A stretch of DNA of 64,000 bases from contig JAVHLK010000001.1 in NCBI GenBank assembly GCA_031082285.1, positions 1-64,000 of the forward strand, given 5' to 3'. Both the position numbers and the translations under genes were made by a program. This stretch comes from Desulfomonilaceae bacterium (GTDB lineage Bacteria > Desulfobacterota > Desulfomonilia > Desulfomonilales > Desulfomonilaceae). The notes below the pieces were generated by a model that did no database searches, was not told where the DNA came from, and was given only the letters and a program-made list of their open reading frames with translations. Below, piece by piece: positions 52,978 to 63,103 of the stretch (its first letter is position 1; every line of letters begins with the position of its first letter).

Positions 52978-54504
52978 ATGAGCACGCATTCGACGACGGA
53001 AACCGCCGACTCTGTTCAAGAAACCATGCAGGCACGCACCAAGATGGTATCCGGGCTTATCTCGTCACTGACGCGGAAAAACCTCGGCCGAGGGTCGTTG
53101 AACAGGTCTCTCCTGACCTGGGCCTGTATCGCGTGCATTCCCGGTTTGATAATTGGACTGGCGGCGTTTGCCTCATCGGTGGGACCGCTCGAACAACGGC
53201 TGCTCGAGCTCGAGGCTCACGGCTTGGCGCGCGATATCGACTCGGTGGTAAAAGTGAGATTGGCCGCCATAAGAATAGCCGCGGAGGGGATAGACCGGGA
53301 AAGACTTTCCGAGGCAGGGTCATTGGATACCCTACTCAACACGTTCCGTCGGTCTTTTCGGGATTTCCTGAGCCTGGAAATTCTTGACAAGCGCGGGGAA
53401 GTGGTTGCAATGGCCGGGGAATTGCCCCTTTCCCAGGCGCGAAGATTCTCGGGAAGCGACAGAGCGGACGGACCCGGAAATATGGCTTTGACACGAAGCG
53501 AAGTATTTCAGGACGATCCGAAGGCCAAGGATTTCTTCATCACGGTGAGACACAAGGCGCAAGACGGGACGACGTGGTACTCGCGAACCCGATTCTCACG
53601 CGATCCCATTGAGAACGTCCTGTCTTCCAGAGGCGGTCAATGGCAAGCTCGCATCGTGGAAGATTCAAACCAAAACCCGAAGCCCGGCAGGGACCATACG
53701 GCGACGACCCCTTCTCTCGGTACCTGGTGGCGATCCTCAGACACCGTTGAGGTTCCTCTGCAGACACATGGGTGGACACTGAAGTTGGAAAAGCCTTCCA
53801 AGCAGACGTTCCTCACCGTCGTACCTTTCGTCGTGCTCCCCCTGCTGGCGCTCGTCGCGGTCTTGGCCTGCCTTCACCGACGATACGGGTCGGGCGGTCG
53901 AATGCAGTTGCCCGGTGCCGCGGTTCTTGCCGCCCCCCAGTGCTCGTCACGGGAGTTCAGGCCAGAGCGTGCCAAGGAAACCCCAAGGTCTTTCGATGTG
54001 GGTTCATGCGCCCGGACCGACTTGGATGAGCCGGCCGGAGAAGATGGGGCGGATCATGACTTCTGGACGCCCCGCAACGTGCCCATGGGCATACGGATTC
54101 TTCCGGAAGCTGCTGTGTCCGAATCCGAAAGGGCCTTGTCGCCCGTCACACCGGATCCCGCGGAACATGAGGAACGGACCGCCCAAAGCCCCGAAACGGA
54201 CGGGCCGTCTCCGCTCGAGGAGCTCATGTCGGACGGACCTGAGCCGTCATGGGCTGAGAGCGATGCGCGTGACGTCCCCGACACGATTGAACTCACGTGG
54301 TATGAGCCGCCGCATTGCGAGGAACAAGACGGCGTCGGTGCTCCCCATCCCCATACGTTCTCGACCGTACCGGAGGCCGAGACGCGAAGGGTCGCACTCC
54401 CCGAGATTCCGGAAGTCGCAAGGTCCAAGCCCGAGCGCGGCACGCGGGACGATCTCGACGATGACCGGGCCGAACATCAACCCACAACCTACTTCACTGC
54501 CTGA
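52978..54504 (+). CDS. Membrane protein with periplasmic sensor-like domain and long disordered tail
   Basis: The 508-residue product has a first span (about 44-64) and a predicted periplasmic helical/beta region of about 210 residues with a single-Cache-like look (FLSLEILDKRGEVVAMAG). A second span follows (about 279-300), then a cytoplasmic tail of some 200 residues rich in Pro, Glu, Asp and Ser that seems disordered. No kinase, cyclase or methyl-accepting domain follows. It resembles the input half of a receptor without its output. ATG 52978 is chosen; ATG 52921 is in frame but lies next to the likely transcription start. Confidence 0.6.
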   Translation: MSTHSTTETADSVQETMQARTKMVSGLISSLTRKNLGRGSLNRSLLTWACIACIPGLIIGLAAFASSVGPLEQRLLELEAHGLARDIDSVVKVRLAAIRIAAEGIDRERLSEAGSLDTLLNTFRRSFRDFLSLEILDKRGEVVAMAGELPLSQARRFSGSDRADGPGNMALTRSEVFQDDPKAKDFFITVRHKAQDGTTWYSRTRFSRDPIENVLSSRGGQWQARIVEDSNQNPKPGRDHTATTPSLGTWWRSSDTVEVPLQTHGWTLKLEKPSKQTFLTVVPFVVLPLLALVAVLACLHRRYGSGGRMQLPGAAVLAAPQCSSREFRPERAKETPRSFDVGSCARTDLDEPAGEDGADHDFWTPRNVPMGIRILPEAAVSESERALSPVTPDPAEHEERTAQSPETDGPSPLEELMSDGPEPSWAESDARDVPDTIELTWYEPPHCEEQDGVGAPHPHTFSTVPEAETRRVALPEIPEVARSKPERGTRDDLDDDRAEHQPTTYFTA

Positions 54505-55053
54505 ACAGACCGATCTCTGCGGCTGGTTGCGTTCGAACCAGCAAAACGGCGCGTTCCTTCACCAAGGTGCGCGTGCGGTGACGGATTCCCCGCCCGTTCT
54601 TGAGGATCCTCCATCTCGCCGGATTTCCCGCTTTCGCCGGGCCGGACTCCCGACTTGGTCGAAGAGAACGCGTGGTAAATGCGTCCCCTCTCAACGGGCC
54701 TGAAATTGCTTTACTTCACCGGCGCCAAGATCTCCAACAAAGCAGATCTCTTTCCGATATTGAACGGCTGATCCGACCCCGCGTCACACGAACCGAGCGG
54801 ACCCGACTCCGGGGAGACGCCAATGAGTCCGGGACGGTAAATTGTGCCCCATACCCGCCATAGAGGTTTTGTCGCGGTTAAAGATATGGTAAACATAGGG
54901 TTTGGAAAAGCGTTCATACGCTGAAGGGCCTTGTGCGACTACGGTTACACGTTGGGCCGCTCTCATGGGGATCGGTCGCCTGCGAAAAACCGGCAGTCCG
55001 AGCCATGAGTCGTGGAAACGCAAGACCTTCGCGGAGGGGTGAGCGACAAGAAT
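54505..55053. other. Intergenic region upstream of the thiamine gene
   Basis: This 550-bp stretch holds a GC-rich stem-forming segment near 54612-54645 and no clear gene. I looked for a TPP riboswitch before the thiamine gene and did not find its conserved CTGAGA and ACCTGAT elements. Confidence 0.4.
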
Positions 55054-56376
55054 ATGTTCAAAGTGCTGACAATCGGGGGGTCGGACTCCAGCGGCGGAGC
55101 CGGAATTCAGGCGGATATCAAGACCATTCTATCCCTCGGAGGGTACGGGATGAGTGTCGTCACCGGCGTGACGGCGCAAAACACCCTTGGCGTTCAGGGC
55201 TTGATGGCCGTGGAGCCGGACTTTGTGCGGTTGCAGCTGGAATCGGTTCTGAGCGACATAGGAGCCGACTGCGTCAAGACCGGGATGATGGTGAACGCCG
55301 AAATCGTCAAGGTCGTGTCGGAACGGCTTTCGCGCTACGGCATCGACAAGATTGTCGTCGACCCTGTCCTGACCTCGAAGAGCGGGGCCACGCTGCTTGA
55401 CGATGAAGGGCGAGACGCCCTGGTGGAGTGCCTTTTCCCCAAAGCCTATCTCGTGACGCCCAACATCCCCGAAGCCGAAATACTGTCCGGATTACCGGTC
55501 AACGGGATTAGAGACATGATTCGTGCGGCCAAAGAAATCCTGTCCATGGGCCCGAAGTATGTCCTGGTCAAAGGGGGCCATCTCGGTGATAATCCGATCG
55601 ATGTTCTGCACGACGGATCCCAACATTACGAGTTCAGCATTCAACGGGTTCGAACGCGCCACACTCACGGAACGGGTTGTACCTTGGCATCCGCGGTGGC
55701 TACCCTGCTTGCCAAGGGGCTGCCTCTCCTGGAATGCATCGACAAGGCGAAGCGGTACCTTTATCGGGCACTGCGGTTTTCACTGGGCATCGGTCGCGGA
55801 ATCGGTCCCACGAACCATTTCGCCTCTATTACCAGAGAGATAGCTCGGACCCACGTCATGGAAGAATTGGAAACTGCCTTTGACCGACTCAAGCGATTAA
55901 ACATCGGTCACCTGATCCCCGAAGTGCAGTCAAACCTTGCGTACGCAATCCCGTACGCGGAATCGGTGCACGACGTGGCTTCCTTCCCGGGACGGATCAT
56001 CCGCCTGGGAAACACGGTGGATACGCTTGCCTCGGCAAGGTTCGGAGCATCACGGCAGATACACCATTTGGTCCTTGCCGCCATGGATTACGATCCCGAG
56101 CGGCGAGCAGCCATGACGATCCACTACTCGGATACGCTGGTGAAACGGATCAAGTCTTTGGGATATAGTGTGGCTGAGTTCGACCGGAACCGCACCCCGC
56201 CGGATCTCCAACGAGAAGAAGGAAGCACGCTGGCCTGGGGCGTACAGGACGTCATGGAGGAACTCGGCAAGGTCCCGGACGCCATCTTCGACCGCGGCGC
56301 CATGGGGAAAGTGCCGCTCATCCGGTTGTTCAGCATTAACCCCGGCTCGATCGTGGATCTCATTGCAAAACTTTAG
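55054..56376 (+). CDS. thiDN: Bifunctional HMP kinase/HMP-P kinase fused to ThiN thiamine-phosphate synthase
   Basis: The 440-residue protein has an N-terminal ThiD domain (about 1-260) with LTIGGSDSSGGAGIQADIKT, VDPVLTSKSG and the HGTGCTLASA anion loop. A C-terminal ThiN domain follows (about 275-440) with IPEVQSNLAYAIP, RLGNTVD and FDRGAMGKVPLIRLF. It phosphorylates the pyrimidine precursor twice and joins it to the thiazole phosphate, so it replaces ThiE. Such fusions are best known from archaea and some anaerobes. ATG 55054 starts the domain; GTGs at 55039 and 55012 are possible. No thiazole genes are adjacent. Confidence 0.88.
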   Translation: MFKVLTIGGSDSSGGAGIQADIKTILSLGGYGMSVVTGVTAQNTLGVQGLMAVEPDFVRLQLESVLSDIGADCVKTGMMVNAEIVKVVSERLSRYGIDKIVVDPVLTSKSGATLLDDEGRDALVECLFPKAYLVTPNIPEAEILSGLPVNGIRDMIRAAKEILSMGPKYVLVKGGHLGDNPIDVLHDGSQHYEFSIQRVRTRHTHGTGCTLASAVATLLAKGLPLLECIDKAKRYLYRALRFSLGIGRGIGPTNHFASITREIARTHVMEELETAFDRLKRLNIGHLIPEVQSNLAYAIPYAESVHDVASFPGRIIRLGNTVDTLASARFGASRQIHHLVLAAMDYDPERRAAMTIHYSDTLVKRIKSLGYSVAEFDRNRTPPDLQREEGSTLAWGVQDVMEELGKVPDAIFDRGAMGKVPLIRLFSINPGSIVDLIAKL

Positions 56377-56464
56377 GCGGTCACGCCGCAACGCGGAAGC
56401 ATTTGACCTGTAGACTTGGCCTCGGCCGCGGAATAATTCGGCGGCATCATACCGCTCATCAGGG

Positions 56465-57454
56465 ATGATCCAGTTGGCCCTCTACGATCTTCATCAGCGC
56501 GTCATTGATTACCTGCGGGTCTCCATTACGGATCTGTGTAACTTGAGGTGCGTCTATTGCAGGCCCCCGGAAGGAGTGCCGTTAATCCCCCACGAAGACA
56601 TTCTCAGGTATGAGGAGTTCCTTACGATCATTGGGGTCGCGCGAGACATGGGAATCCGGAAGATTCGGGTAACCGGGGGGGAGCCGCTGGTTCGCCGCGG
56701 GGTTTTGGGGTTCCTGGAAAAACTGATCGCCATGGAAGGTATTGAAGACGTGGGACTCACCACCAATGGAGTGCTCCTGGCATCCATGGCGTCGGATCTT
56801 CGCGCGATCGGACTCAAACGCGTCAATGTGAGTCTGGACTCGTTGCGCAGGGAAACATTCAAATACATCACGCGCAGCGATCGCCTTGACGAAGTGTTGG
56901 CGGGAATCCAAGAAGCGCTCGACCGGGGGTTTCATCCGGTGAAGATCAACGTGGTCCTTCTTCAGGGCATCAACGAACCCGACGTTGTGGGATTCGCTCG
57001 GCTCACCCTGGAACAACCGCTTGACGTGCGTTTCATCGAACGGATGCCGTTCGGCGCGGACACGGTTCCTAATTCGCCGGACCCGTTCAGTTCCCTGGCG
57101 GTGTTGAACATGATTCGCGAGCAGGTGGGTGAACTTCTTCCGCAGGAACGAGGACCGCTGGACGGACCGGCAACCATGTTTCGCATCAAGGGCGCGGTGG
57201 GGCGGATAGGGATCATCGATCCGGTCACGGGCCACTTCTGCGGCACGTGCAACAGACTCAGGCTCACGGCTCGGGGAACGCTCAGGCCCTGTCTCTTGTC
57301 CGGCCAAGAGCTGGACCTGCGCACACCTCTGAGGAGAGGAGCTTCCCGCGACGAGATAGGGCAGATTATCGAGGCCGCGGTTCTTGCCAAACCGATGGGA
57401 CACGATTCACATCTCTGCGCCATGGGAGAGGGGATGAACCGGATAGGCGGATGA
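56465..57454 (+). CDS. moaA: GTP 3',8-cyclase (molybdenum cofactor biosynthesis, radical SAM)
   Basis: The 329-residue protein has the radical SAM cluster motif CNLRCVYC, the GGEPL SAM-binding motif, and the second, C-terminal cluster in GHFCGTCNRLRLTARG with a later cysteine in RPCLL. It ends in Gly-Gly, as active MoaA does. It makes the first intermediate of molybdopterin synthesis. The other moa genes are not adjacent. ATG 56465 lies 88 bp after thiDN, so co-transcription is possible. Confidence 0.93.
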   Translation: MIQLALYDLHQRVIDYLRVSITDLCNLRCVYCRPPEGVPLIPHEDILRYEEFLTIIGVARDMGIRKIRVTGGEPLVRRGVLGFLEKLIAMEGIEDVGLTTNGVLLASMASDLRAIGLKRVNVSLDSLRRETFKYITRSDRLDEVLAGIQEALDRGFHPVKINVVLLQGINEPDVVGFARLTLEQPLDVRFIERMPFGADTVPNSPDPFSSLAVLNMIREQVGELLPQERGPLDGPATMFRIKGAVGRIGIIDPVTGHFCGTCNRLRLTARGTLRPCLLSGQELDLRTPLRRGASRDEIGQIIEAAVLAKPMGHDSHLCAMGEGMNRIGG

Positions 57455-57681
57455 CGCGATAGGTCGTCGGAAGTGTACCGGTGGTTCGGGAGGCGGGCCT
57501 CCGCGTCGGTATTCCGTGGATGCCGGCGCCCGGCAGAGACGCCGGGACGCTACTAAAGCTTCGGCAACGCCGTCCTCCGTGCCGGTCGGTCTTCGGCGGC
57601 ACGGCCACTCAACCGGTTGGTTTCGTGAAGGCCGTGGGGTAAGTCTCCGAATTCCGTTGGCATCGCGCGTGAACACATTCC

Positions 57682-58641
57682 ATGAGCATGTCCCCTGAAA
57701 CAGTTCTGAGCGTCATCGTCGTGAACAGGAACACGTCGGATCTGCTGGTCCGGTGCCTGGACCATATCTTTCGCTCGGAAATCGACGGTGAGTTCGAAGT
57801 GATCGTCGTGGACAACGGCTCCGGGGACGATTCCGTGGAGCGCGCGGCGCGGCATCACCCCCGGACCACGATCATCGAGGCCGGGAGGAATCTCGGCTTC
57901 GCGGCTGCAAACAACCGAGCCTTTGAGGAAACGCATGGTGAGTTTCTGCTCCTGGTGAATACCGACGCCATGCTTCGGCCCGATTGCGGGGGGAAACTCC
58001 TCAACCTCATGAGAACGTCGCCACGAGCCGGGATGGCGGGACCGCAGCTCCTCAACGAAGACGGCAGTCCTCAAACGTCGTATGAAGCGGTTCCGACCTT
58101 GGCCACTGAAACCCTGAATCGAAGTCTGCTGAAACGACTTTTCCCCGCTCGGTACCCGAGCAAGTTTAAGAACCTTTCCGAGCCTACGCCGGTGGAGGCT
58201 CTCATCGGCGCGGTCATGATGATTCGACGGGACGCGTGGATCGAGTTGCGCGGATTCGACGAGGACTACTTTTTCTTTCTGGAAGAGACCGACCTTGCCG
58301 TACGCATGGCCGCGGCAGGATGGGGGGTCATTCACGAACCGAACGCATCCGCAGTGCACCTCCAAGGCGCGACCGCAAACACGGTCAAGACCGGCGCGCG
58401 CATCGAGTTCTATCGCTCACGGTACCTGTTCTTCCTGAAACACTACGGAGCGCGCTCCATGAACGTGCTCAAAGGAGCGCTCACCGCGAACCTGGCCATA
58501 AATGCGGCATTCCTCGGCATGCTGAACGCGGCGACTCGTGGAAGATCCAGAAGCGTCTCAGAAAAATACCTGGTCCGGCGAGCCCTCTGGGAGTGGCATC
58601 GGGCGGGGTGCCCCGCGGGCCCCGGATTGCCGAGGGACTGA
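57682..58641 (+). CDS. Family 2 glycosyltransferase (rhamnosyltransferase-like)
   Basis: The 319-residue protein has the GT-A start LSVIVVNRNTSDLLVRCL, VVDNGSGDDS, NLGFAAANNRA, the DXD-like VNTDA, and GFDEDYFFFLEETDLAVR. This is the WbbL/RfbF-type pattern of GT2 enzymes that transfer rhamnose or another sugar in surface polysaccharide assembly. The C-terminal part has one hydrophobic stretch. It is isolated from other polysaccharide genes; hldE and the methyltransferase are several kilobases away. The sugar cannot be assigned. Confidence 0.88.
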   Translation: MSMSPETVLSVIVVNRNTSDLLVRCLDHIFRSEIDGEFEVIVVDNGSGDDSVERAARHHPRTTIIEAGRNLGFAAANNRAFEETHGEFLLLVNTDAMLRPDCGGKLLNLMRTSPRAGMAGPQLLNEDGSPQTSYEAVPTLATETLNRSLLKRLFPARYPSKFKNLSEPTPVEALIGAVMMIRRDAWIELRGFDEDYFFFLEETDLAVRMAAAGWGVIHEPNASAVHLQGATANTVKTGARIEFYRSRYLFFLKHYGARSMNVLKGALTANLAINAAFLGMLNAATRGRSRSVSEKYLVRRALWEWHRAGCPAGPGLPRD

Positions 58642-58961
58642 GCAGAGTCCTCCGGCATCAGGGAGTGATCGGACACGCTGTTTTGGGGCTTGAATCCTTT
58701 CTTGCGAGTCCGTCCTTTCCGGCACGACATTACCCGGGGGAATTGAATTCCGACCTCCGCAGCAGCGTACGGGAACGCTTCTTCAGGTTCGTCATGGCCA
58801 GGTACAAGGCCGGAGTGAGAATCAATGATGCCGGGCCGAGCCCAGCGTATGGCGGGTCTTCTCGGACCCGAATAACCTCTCGACCGGCCTGTGCGGCAAA
58901 GGGAATACGAGTGAACGATCCGAGGGACTCCATGTCCTGACCGGGTCGTAGAATCAACAAG
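58642..58961. other. Convergent intergenic region
   Basis: This 320-bp stretch lies between the glycosyltransferase gene and the end of nadE. A minus-strand open frame covers most of it, but its composition is not convincing. I see no RNA gene or strong terminator. Confidence 0.35.
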
Positions 58962-60668
58962 TTATCCTCTGATGATAAAGTCCAGGTACCGGTTCGTGAT
59001 GGGCATGCGTCTGTCTTTTCCGAAGGCCTTGGGAGTGATCTTCACCCCGGGCGGCATCTGTCTGCGTTTGTATTCGTTTCGGTCGACCATGCGCACCACT
59101 TCCGTGACGAGACGCGGGTCAAAACCGACAATGTCCTCGGGGGACTTGTCCTCCTCGACGTATTCTTTCAGGATCGCGTCCAGGACGGGGTACGGCGGCA
59201 AGGAATCTTCGTCTTTCTGGTCGGCCCTGAGTTCCGCGGAGGGTGCGCGCAAGATGGTGCTCTCCGGGATGACGGGCCGGCCCTCGCAGGCGTTCACATA
59301 CCGGGACAGTTGGTAGACCAGCGTCTTGGGCACGTCCTTCAACACCGCGAATCCGCCCGACGTATCCCCGTACAACGTGCAATACCCCACGGCGATTTCA
59401 CTCTTGTTGCCGGTCGTGAGTACCAGATGTCCGAATCTGTTTGAGAGAGCCATGAGGATATTGCCCCGGACGCGGGCCTGGAGGTTTTCGCTCTCCGTGT
59501 CCGGCCGGCCTTCTCTGAACGGTTCTTCCAATGCAGTGAGATATCCCTGAAAGATGTCGTCGATGGGAATGGTAAGCAGACGGACACCCAGACTCTCGGC
59601 AAGGAGACCCGCGTCGGAAAGCGTTTCCTTGGACGTGTATCGGGACGGCATGGTCACCCCTATGACATTGTCTTTTCCCAGGGCATCCACGGCTATGGCC
59701 GCGGTCAGCGCTGAGTCGATCCCTCCGCTGAGTCCCAACAACACTTTCTTGAAACCGTTCTTGAGCACGTAGTCTCGCGTCCCCAGGACCAGTGCCTTAT
59801 GCACATCCGCGAGGGGGTCCGGTTCGGGGATCCTCGATGGGGACAGGAACGCTCGGTTCTCAGAGCTTGCGGCTTCCAGTACGTGGAATTCCCCTTTGAG
59901 ATTCCACGACGGGATGCTCGTGAAGGAATCCTCAACCCTGATGTCCGTTACGAGCAAGTCCTCTTCGAAACGTGCCGCGTTCGCAACAAGCTCGCCGTGT
60001 TCGTCGAGAACGAAGCTGCCGCCGTCAAAGACGAGCTCGTCCTGGCCTCCCACCAGGTTGTTCACAAAGAGTATTGCATTGGCGGCACGAGCAAATCGCG
60101 CAAAGATTTCTCGTCGCATTTGCGGTTTTCCCGCATGAAACGGAGACGCGGCGATGTTGAAGACCACGTGTGCGCCGTTGCGTCGCGCGTAGTCTTCGGT
60201 AACGGAACCTTCGATCCAGATGTCCTCGCACACGGAGGCCGAACACCGCACTCCGTTGATATCGAAGATGAGGGCACCGGTTCCCTGGGAAAAATACCGT
60301 TTCTCATCGAACACGCCGTAATTGGGGAGTTCAACCTTGTGGTACACGTCGATCAAACGTCCTTGGCTGAAGAGCGCGGCCGCGTTGTACACTCGATCGC
60401 CCACGGAGTCCGCGAATCCCACTAGGACGTTCACTCCTTCACAATGCGGCGCCAGCCGTTGGAGGGCGAGGCGGTTATCTTTAAGAAAGCCGGGTCTCAG
60501 CAAGAGATCTTCGGGGGGATAGCCGCACAGCGCCAGTTCCGGAAAGGTCACGATATCGCTGGACGCGGCCCTCGCCAAGCCGATTGCGTGCACGATTTTG
60601 TCGAGGTTGGACTCAAAATCACCCAAAGTTGTATTTATCTGAGCCTGCGCAATTCTCAGATCGGCCAT
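58962..60668 (-). CDS. nadE: Glutamine-dependent NAD+ synthetase
   Basis: The 568-residue enzyme has an N-terminal nitrilase-type glutaminase domain with the catalytic triad E44 (TFPELALCG), K111 (YHKVELPNYG) and C147 (ASVCEDIW). A C-terminal synthetase domain follows with the ATP loop LGLSGGIDSALTA, VGYCTLYGDTSGG and the YKRRQMPPGVKIT tail. It amidates deamido-NAD with glutamine-derived ammonia. ATG 60668 has AAGAGGT at 8 bp. The length fits the fused, glutamine-using class. It lies near glnA but is a separate unit. Confidence 0.94.
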   Translation of the reverse strand: MADLRIAQAQINTTLGDFESNLDKIVHAIGLARAASSDIVTFPELALCGYPPEDLLLRPGFLKDNRLALQRLAPHCEGVNVLVGFADSVGDRVYNAAALFSQGRLIDVYHKVELPNYGVFDEKRYFSQGTGALIFDINGVRCSASVCEDIWIEGSVTEDYARRNGAHVVFNIAASPFHAGKPQMRREIFARFARAANAILFVNNLVGGQDELVFDGGSFVLDEHGELVANAARFEEDLLVTDIRVEDSFTSIPSWNLKGEFHVLEAASSENRAFLSPSRIPEPDPLADVHKALVLGTRDYVLKNGFKKVLLGLSGGIDSALTAAIAVDALGKDNVIGVTMPSRYTSKETLSDAGLLAESLGVRLLTIPIDDIFQGYLTALEEPFREGRPDTESENLQARVRGNILMALSNRFGHLVLTTGNKSEIAVGYCTLYGDTSGGFAVLKDVPKTLVYQLSRYVNACEGRPVIPESTILRAPSAELRADQKDEDSLPPYPVLDAILKEYVEEDKSPEDIVGFDPRLVTEVVRMVDRNEYKRRQMPPGVKITPKAFGKDRRMPITNRYLDFIIRG

Positions 60669-61079
60669 AACGCGTACCTCTTGAATCCTTCAACCAGTTC
60701 TACGCCTCCAGAGAGCGCGGCTTGAGATTGAGGCCGGTAGTTCCTGAGCGGTCCATGGCGGAAGTATAGTGGCGCAGTATCCCAAGCAGACCCTGTCTTG
60801 GCAGCGCCGGCATTCCCGCGTTTCGCGGGATATTTTCTCGGCAAGCGTGCGGCATCCCGCGCAGAACGCGGGACGGGACGCTACCGCGCGTTTACGAGAA
60901 TACGGCACCGTGTTTCCGCAATCGTGTACTGAAGGCCTTCACAGATCCCGTGAAATCAGGGACACGCGTTCCCTGGAAAGCAGTCAGCCGTCGGTCGTTC
61001 TCTCGAACGCATCGACGGCTGATGGTTACCTATCGGGTGCGGATTGTCAATGTTTGGCGGTCAAGCCCTCATCCACACA
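60669..61079. other. Intergenic region between nadE and glnA with hairpin repeats
   Basis: This 410-bp stretch contains the hairpin-repeat pair (60815-60872). No gene or RNA was recognised. Confidence 0.4.
60815..60872. repeat. Two GC-rich hairpins of a dispersed intergenic repeat family
   Basis: CCCGCG-TTT-CGCGGG (60815-60829) and CCCGCG-CAGAA-CGCGGG (60856-60872) are perfect 6-bp stems. The second differs little from CCCGC-ACAGAAC-GCGGG inside the element at 3828-3935, and from the reverse complement of the imperfect hairpin at 20768-20785, so they appear to share a family. Confidence 0.5.
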
Positions 61080-62492
61080 TCAACAGTCGAAATAGAGGGC
61101 GAACTCGTACGGATGAGGCCTTGTGCGTACGGGATTGAGTTCCGCTCTGGTCTTGTAGTCGATCCACATGTCGATGACGTCCTGGGTGAAGACGTCCCCT
61201 TTGAGCAGAAACTCGTAATCCGCCTCAAGAGCCTTGAGAGCATCGGCGAGACTGCCCGGGGTGGAAGGAACATCCTTCAAGTCCTCAGGAGAGAGGGCAT
61301 AGATGTCCTTGTCCAGGGGCTCGCCCGGGTCCATTTTGTTTTCTATGCCGTCCAGGCACGCCATGAGCAGCGCGCTGAAAGCCATGTACCCGTTGCACGA
61401 AGGATCGGGGGTCCTGTATTCAATCCTCTTGGCCCTGGGCGACGGGCTGTACATGGGGATCCGACAGCATGCCGAGCGATTCCGGGAAGAATACGCCAGG
61501 TTCACGGGAGCCTCGAAGCCGGGTACCAGTCTCTTATAGGAATTGGTGGTGGGGTTGCATATCGCACACAGGGCCGGAGCGTGCTTGAGTATTCCGCCAA
61601 TGGCCCACAGAGCTTCCTGGGACAACCCCGCGTACTTGTCGCCTGCGAAGACCGGATTTTCACCTCTCCAGATGCTTATGTGAGTGTGCATGCCCGATCC
61701 GTTGTCCTCGAATAAGGGTTTCGGCATGAACGTCACCGTCTTGCCGTGTTGTTTCGCGATATTCTTCAACACGTACTTGAACCACATCAGCTGATCGCCC
61801 ATCTTGACCAGCGGTGCGAACTTCATGTCGATTTCGCCCTGGCCGGCGGTGGCGACCTCATGGTGCTGGGCCTCAATTACGATACCGAGCTGTTCCAGGG
61901 TCAACACCATTTCGGTTCGCATGTCCTGCAATGAGTCGCTCGGGGAAACGGGGAAATACCCTTCCTTGTGTCGCGGCTTGTAACCGAGATTGGGATTCTC
62001 TTCCCGTCCCGTGTTCCACCAGCCTTCCACGGAATCCACCTCGTGGAAGCCGTGGTTGGAACCAAAGCTGTACCGCACGTCGTCAAAAATGAAGAACTCC
62101 GCTTCAGGACCGAAGTAGGCCGTGTCGCCGATCTTGGTGTACTTGAGGTACGCTTGAGCCTTCTGTGCTATGTTTCGAGGGTCTCTGGTGTACCGCTCTT
62201 TTGTGACGGGATCCACGATGTTGCAGATAAGCGACAAAGTGGGATGCTTCATAAATGGATCGATCACCGCGGTGGCCGGGTCGGGAACCACCAACATGTC
62301 CGACGCATGGATGGGCTGCCATCCACGGATCGACGACCCGTCAAATCCAAAACCGTCTTCAAAGCTGTCCTCATCCAGTTCATGAAGCGGCACGCTGAAA
62401 TGCTGCCACATCCCGGGAAAATCCATGAACTTCAGGTCGACCATAAGACAGCCGTTTTCCCCGGCAAATTCAATTACCTCTTTCGGCTCCAT
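61080..62492 (-). CDS. glnA: Glutamine synthetase, type I
   Basis: The 470-residue enzyme is a type I-beta glutamine synthetase: [23 protein letters not shown], the ATP/Mg region [37 protein letters not shown] and [10 protein letters not shown]398 lies in [10 protein letters not shown], the site adenylylated by GlnE in enterics. The length is that of E. coli GlnA. ATG 62492 follows AAGGAG; an in-frame extension to 62549 has no site. It is about 200 bp downstream of glnB on the same strand, as in many glnBA units. Confidence 0.95.
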   Translation of the reverse strand: MEPKEVIEFAGENGCLMVDLKFMDFPGMWQHFSVPLHELDEDSFEDGFGFDGSSIRGWQPIHASDMLVVPDPATAVIDPFMKHPTLSLICNIVDPVTKERYTRDPRNIAQKAQAYLKYTKIGDTAYFGPEAEFFIFDDVRYSFGSNHGFHEVDSVEGWWNTGREENPNLGYKPRHKEGYFPVSPSDSLQDMRTEMVLTLEQLGIVIEAQHHEVATAGQGEIDMKFAPLVKMGDQLMWFKYVLKNIAKQHGKTVTFMPKPLFEDNGSGMHTHISIWRGENPVFAGDKYAGLSQEALWAIGGILKHAPALCAICNPTTNSYKRLVPGFEAPVNLAYSSRNRSACCRIPMYSPSPRAKRIEYRTPDPSCNGYMAFSALLMACLDGIENKMDPGEPLDKDIYALSPEDLKDVPSTPGSLADALKALEADYEFLLKGDVFTQDVIDMWIDYKTRAELNPVRTRPHPYEFALYFDC

Positions 62493-62696
62493 GCAGTACT
62501 CCTTTTCTATTTGGGTTTGTATGAATGTCCTCTCATCAAGACCCCCCATCGAGCCAACGGTCGAAGACGCCGGGAGGCAAGACCGCTCTCTTCTCCGAAC
62601 ATGGCAGGGCGTGACGTTCTTCCCGTTTGTCTCCGAGGCAAAGCCACGGGGAGCTGGAATCGGCCGAGAACTTTCATCTTTTGTGGTGCCATATTT

Positions 62697-63035
<339 letters not shown>

Positions 63036-63103
63036 TCAGTTCCCCTTACGTGCAAGTCGGGTGTTTAACCGGTCAAGCGTTTCATACAACCCGGAAGCGC
63101 CGG

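Noticed and set aside
54840-55053. TPP riboswitch upstream of the thiDN gene
   Set aside because: The conserved CTGAGA and ACCTGAT-type elements are not present; only a vague GCGGAGGGG resemblance exists.
58730-58960. Minus-strand open frame of 76 codons after nadE
   Set aside because: No ribosome site or family similarity; it may be repeat-derived sequence.
63036-63075. Sigma54 promoter upstream of glnB
   Set aside because: A TTGCA at the -12 position is there on the minus strand, but the nearly invariant GG of the -24 element is AA.
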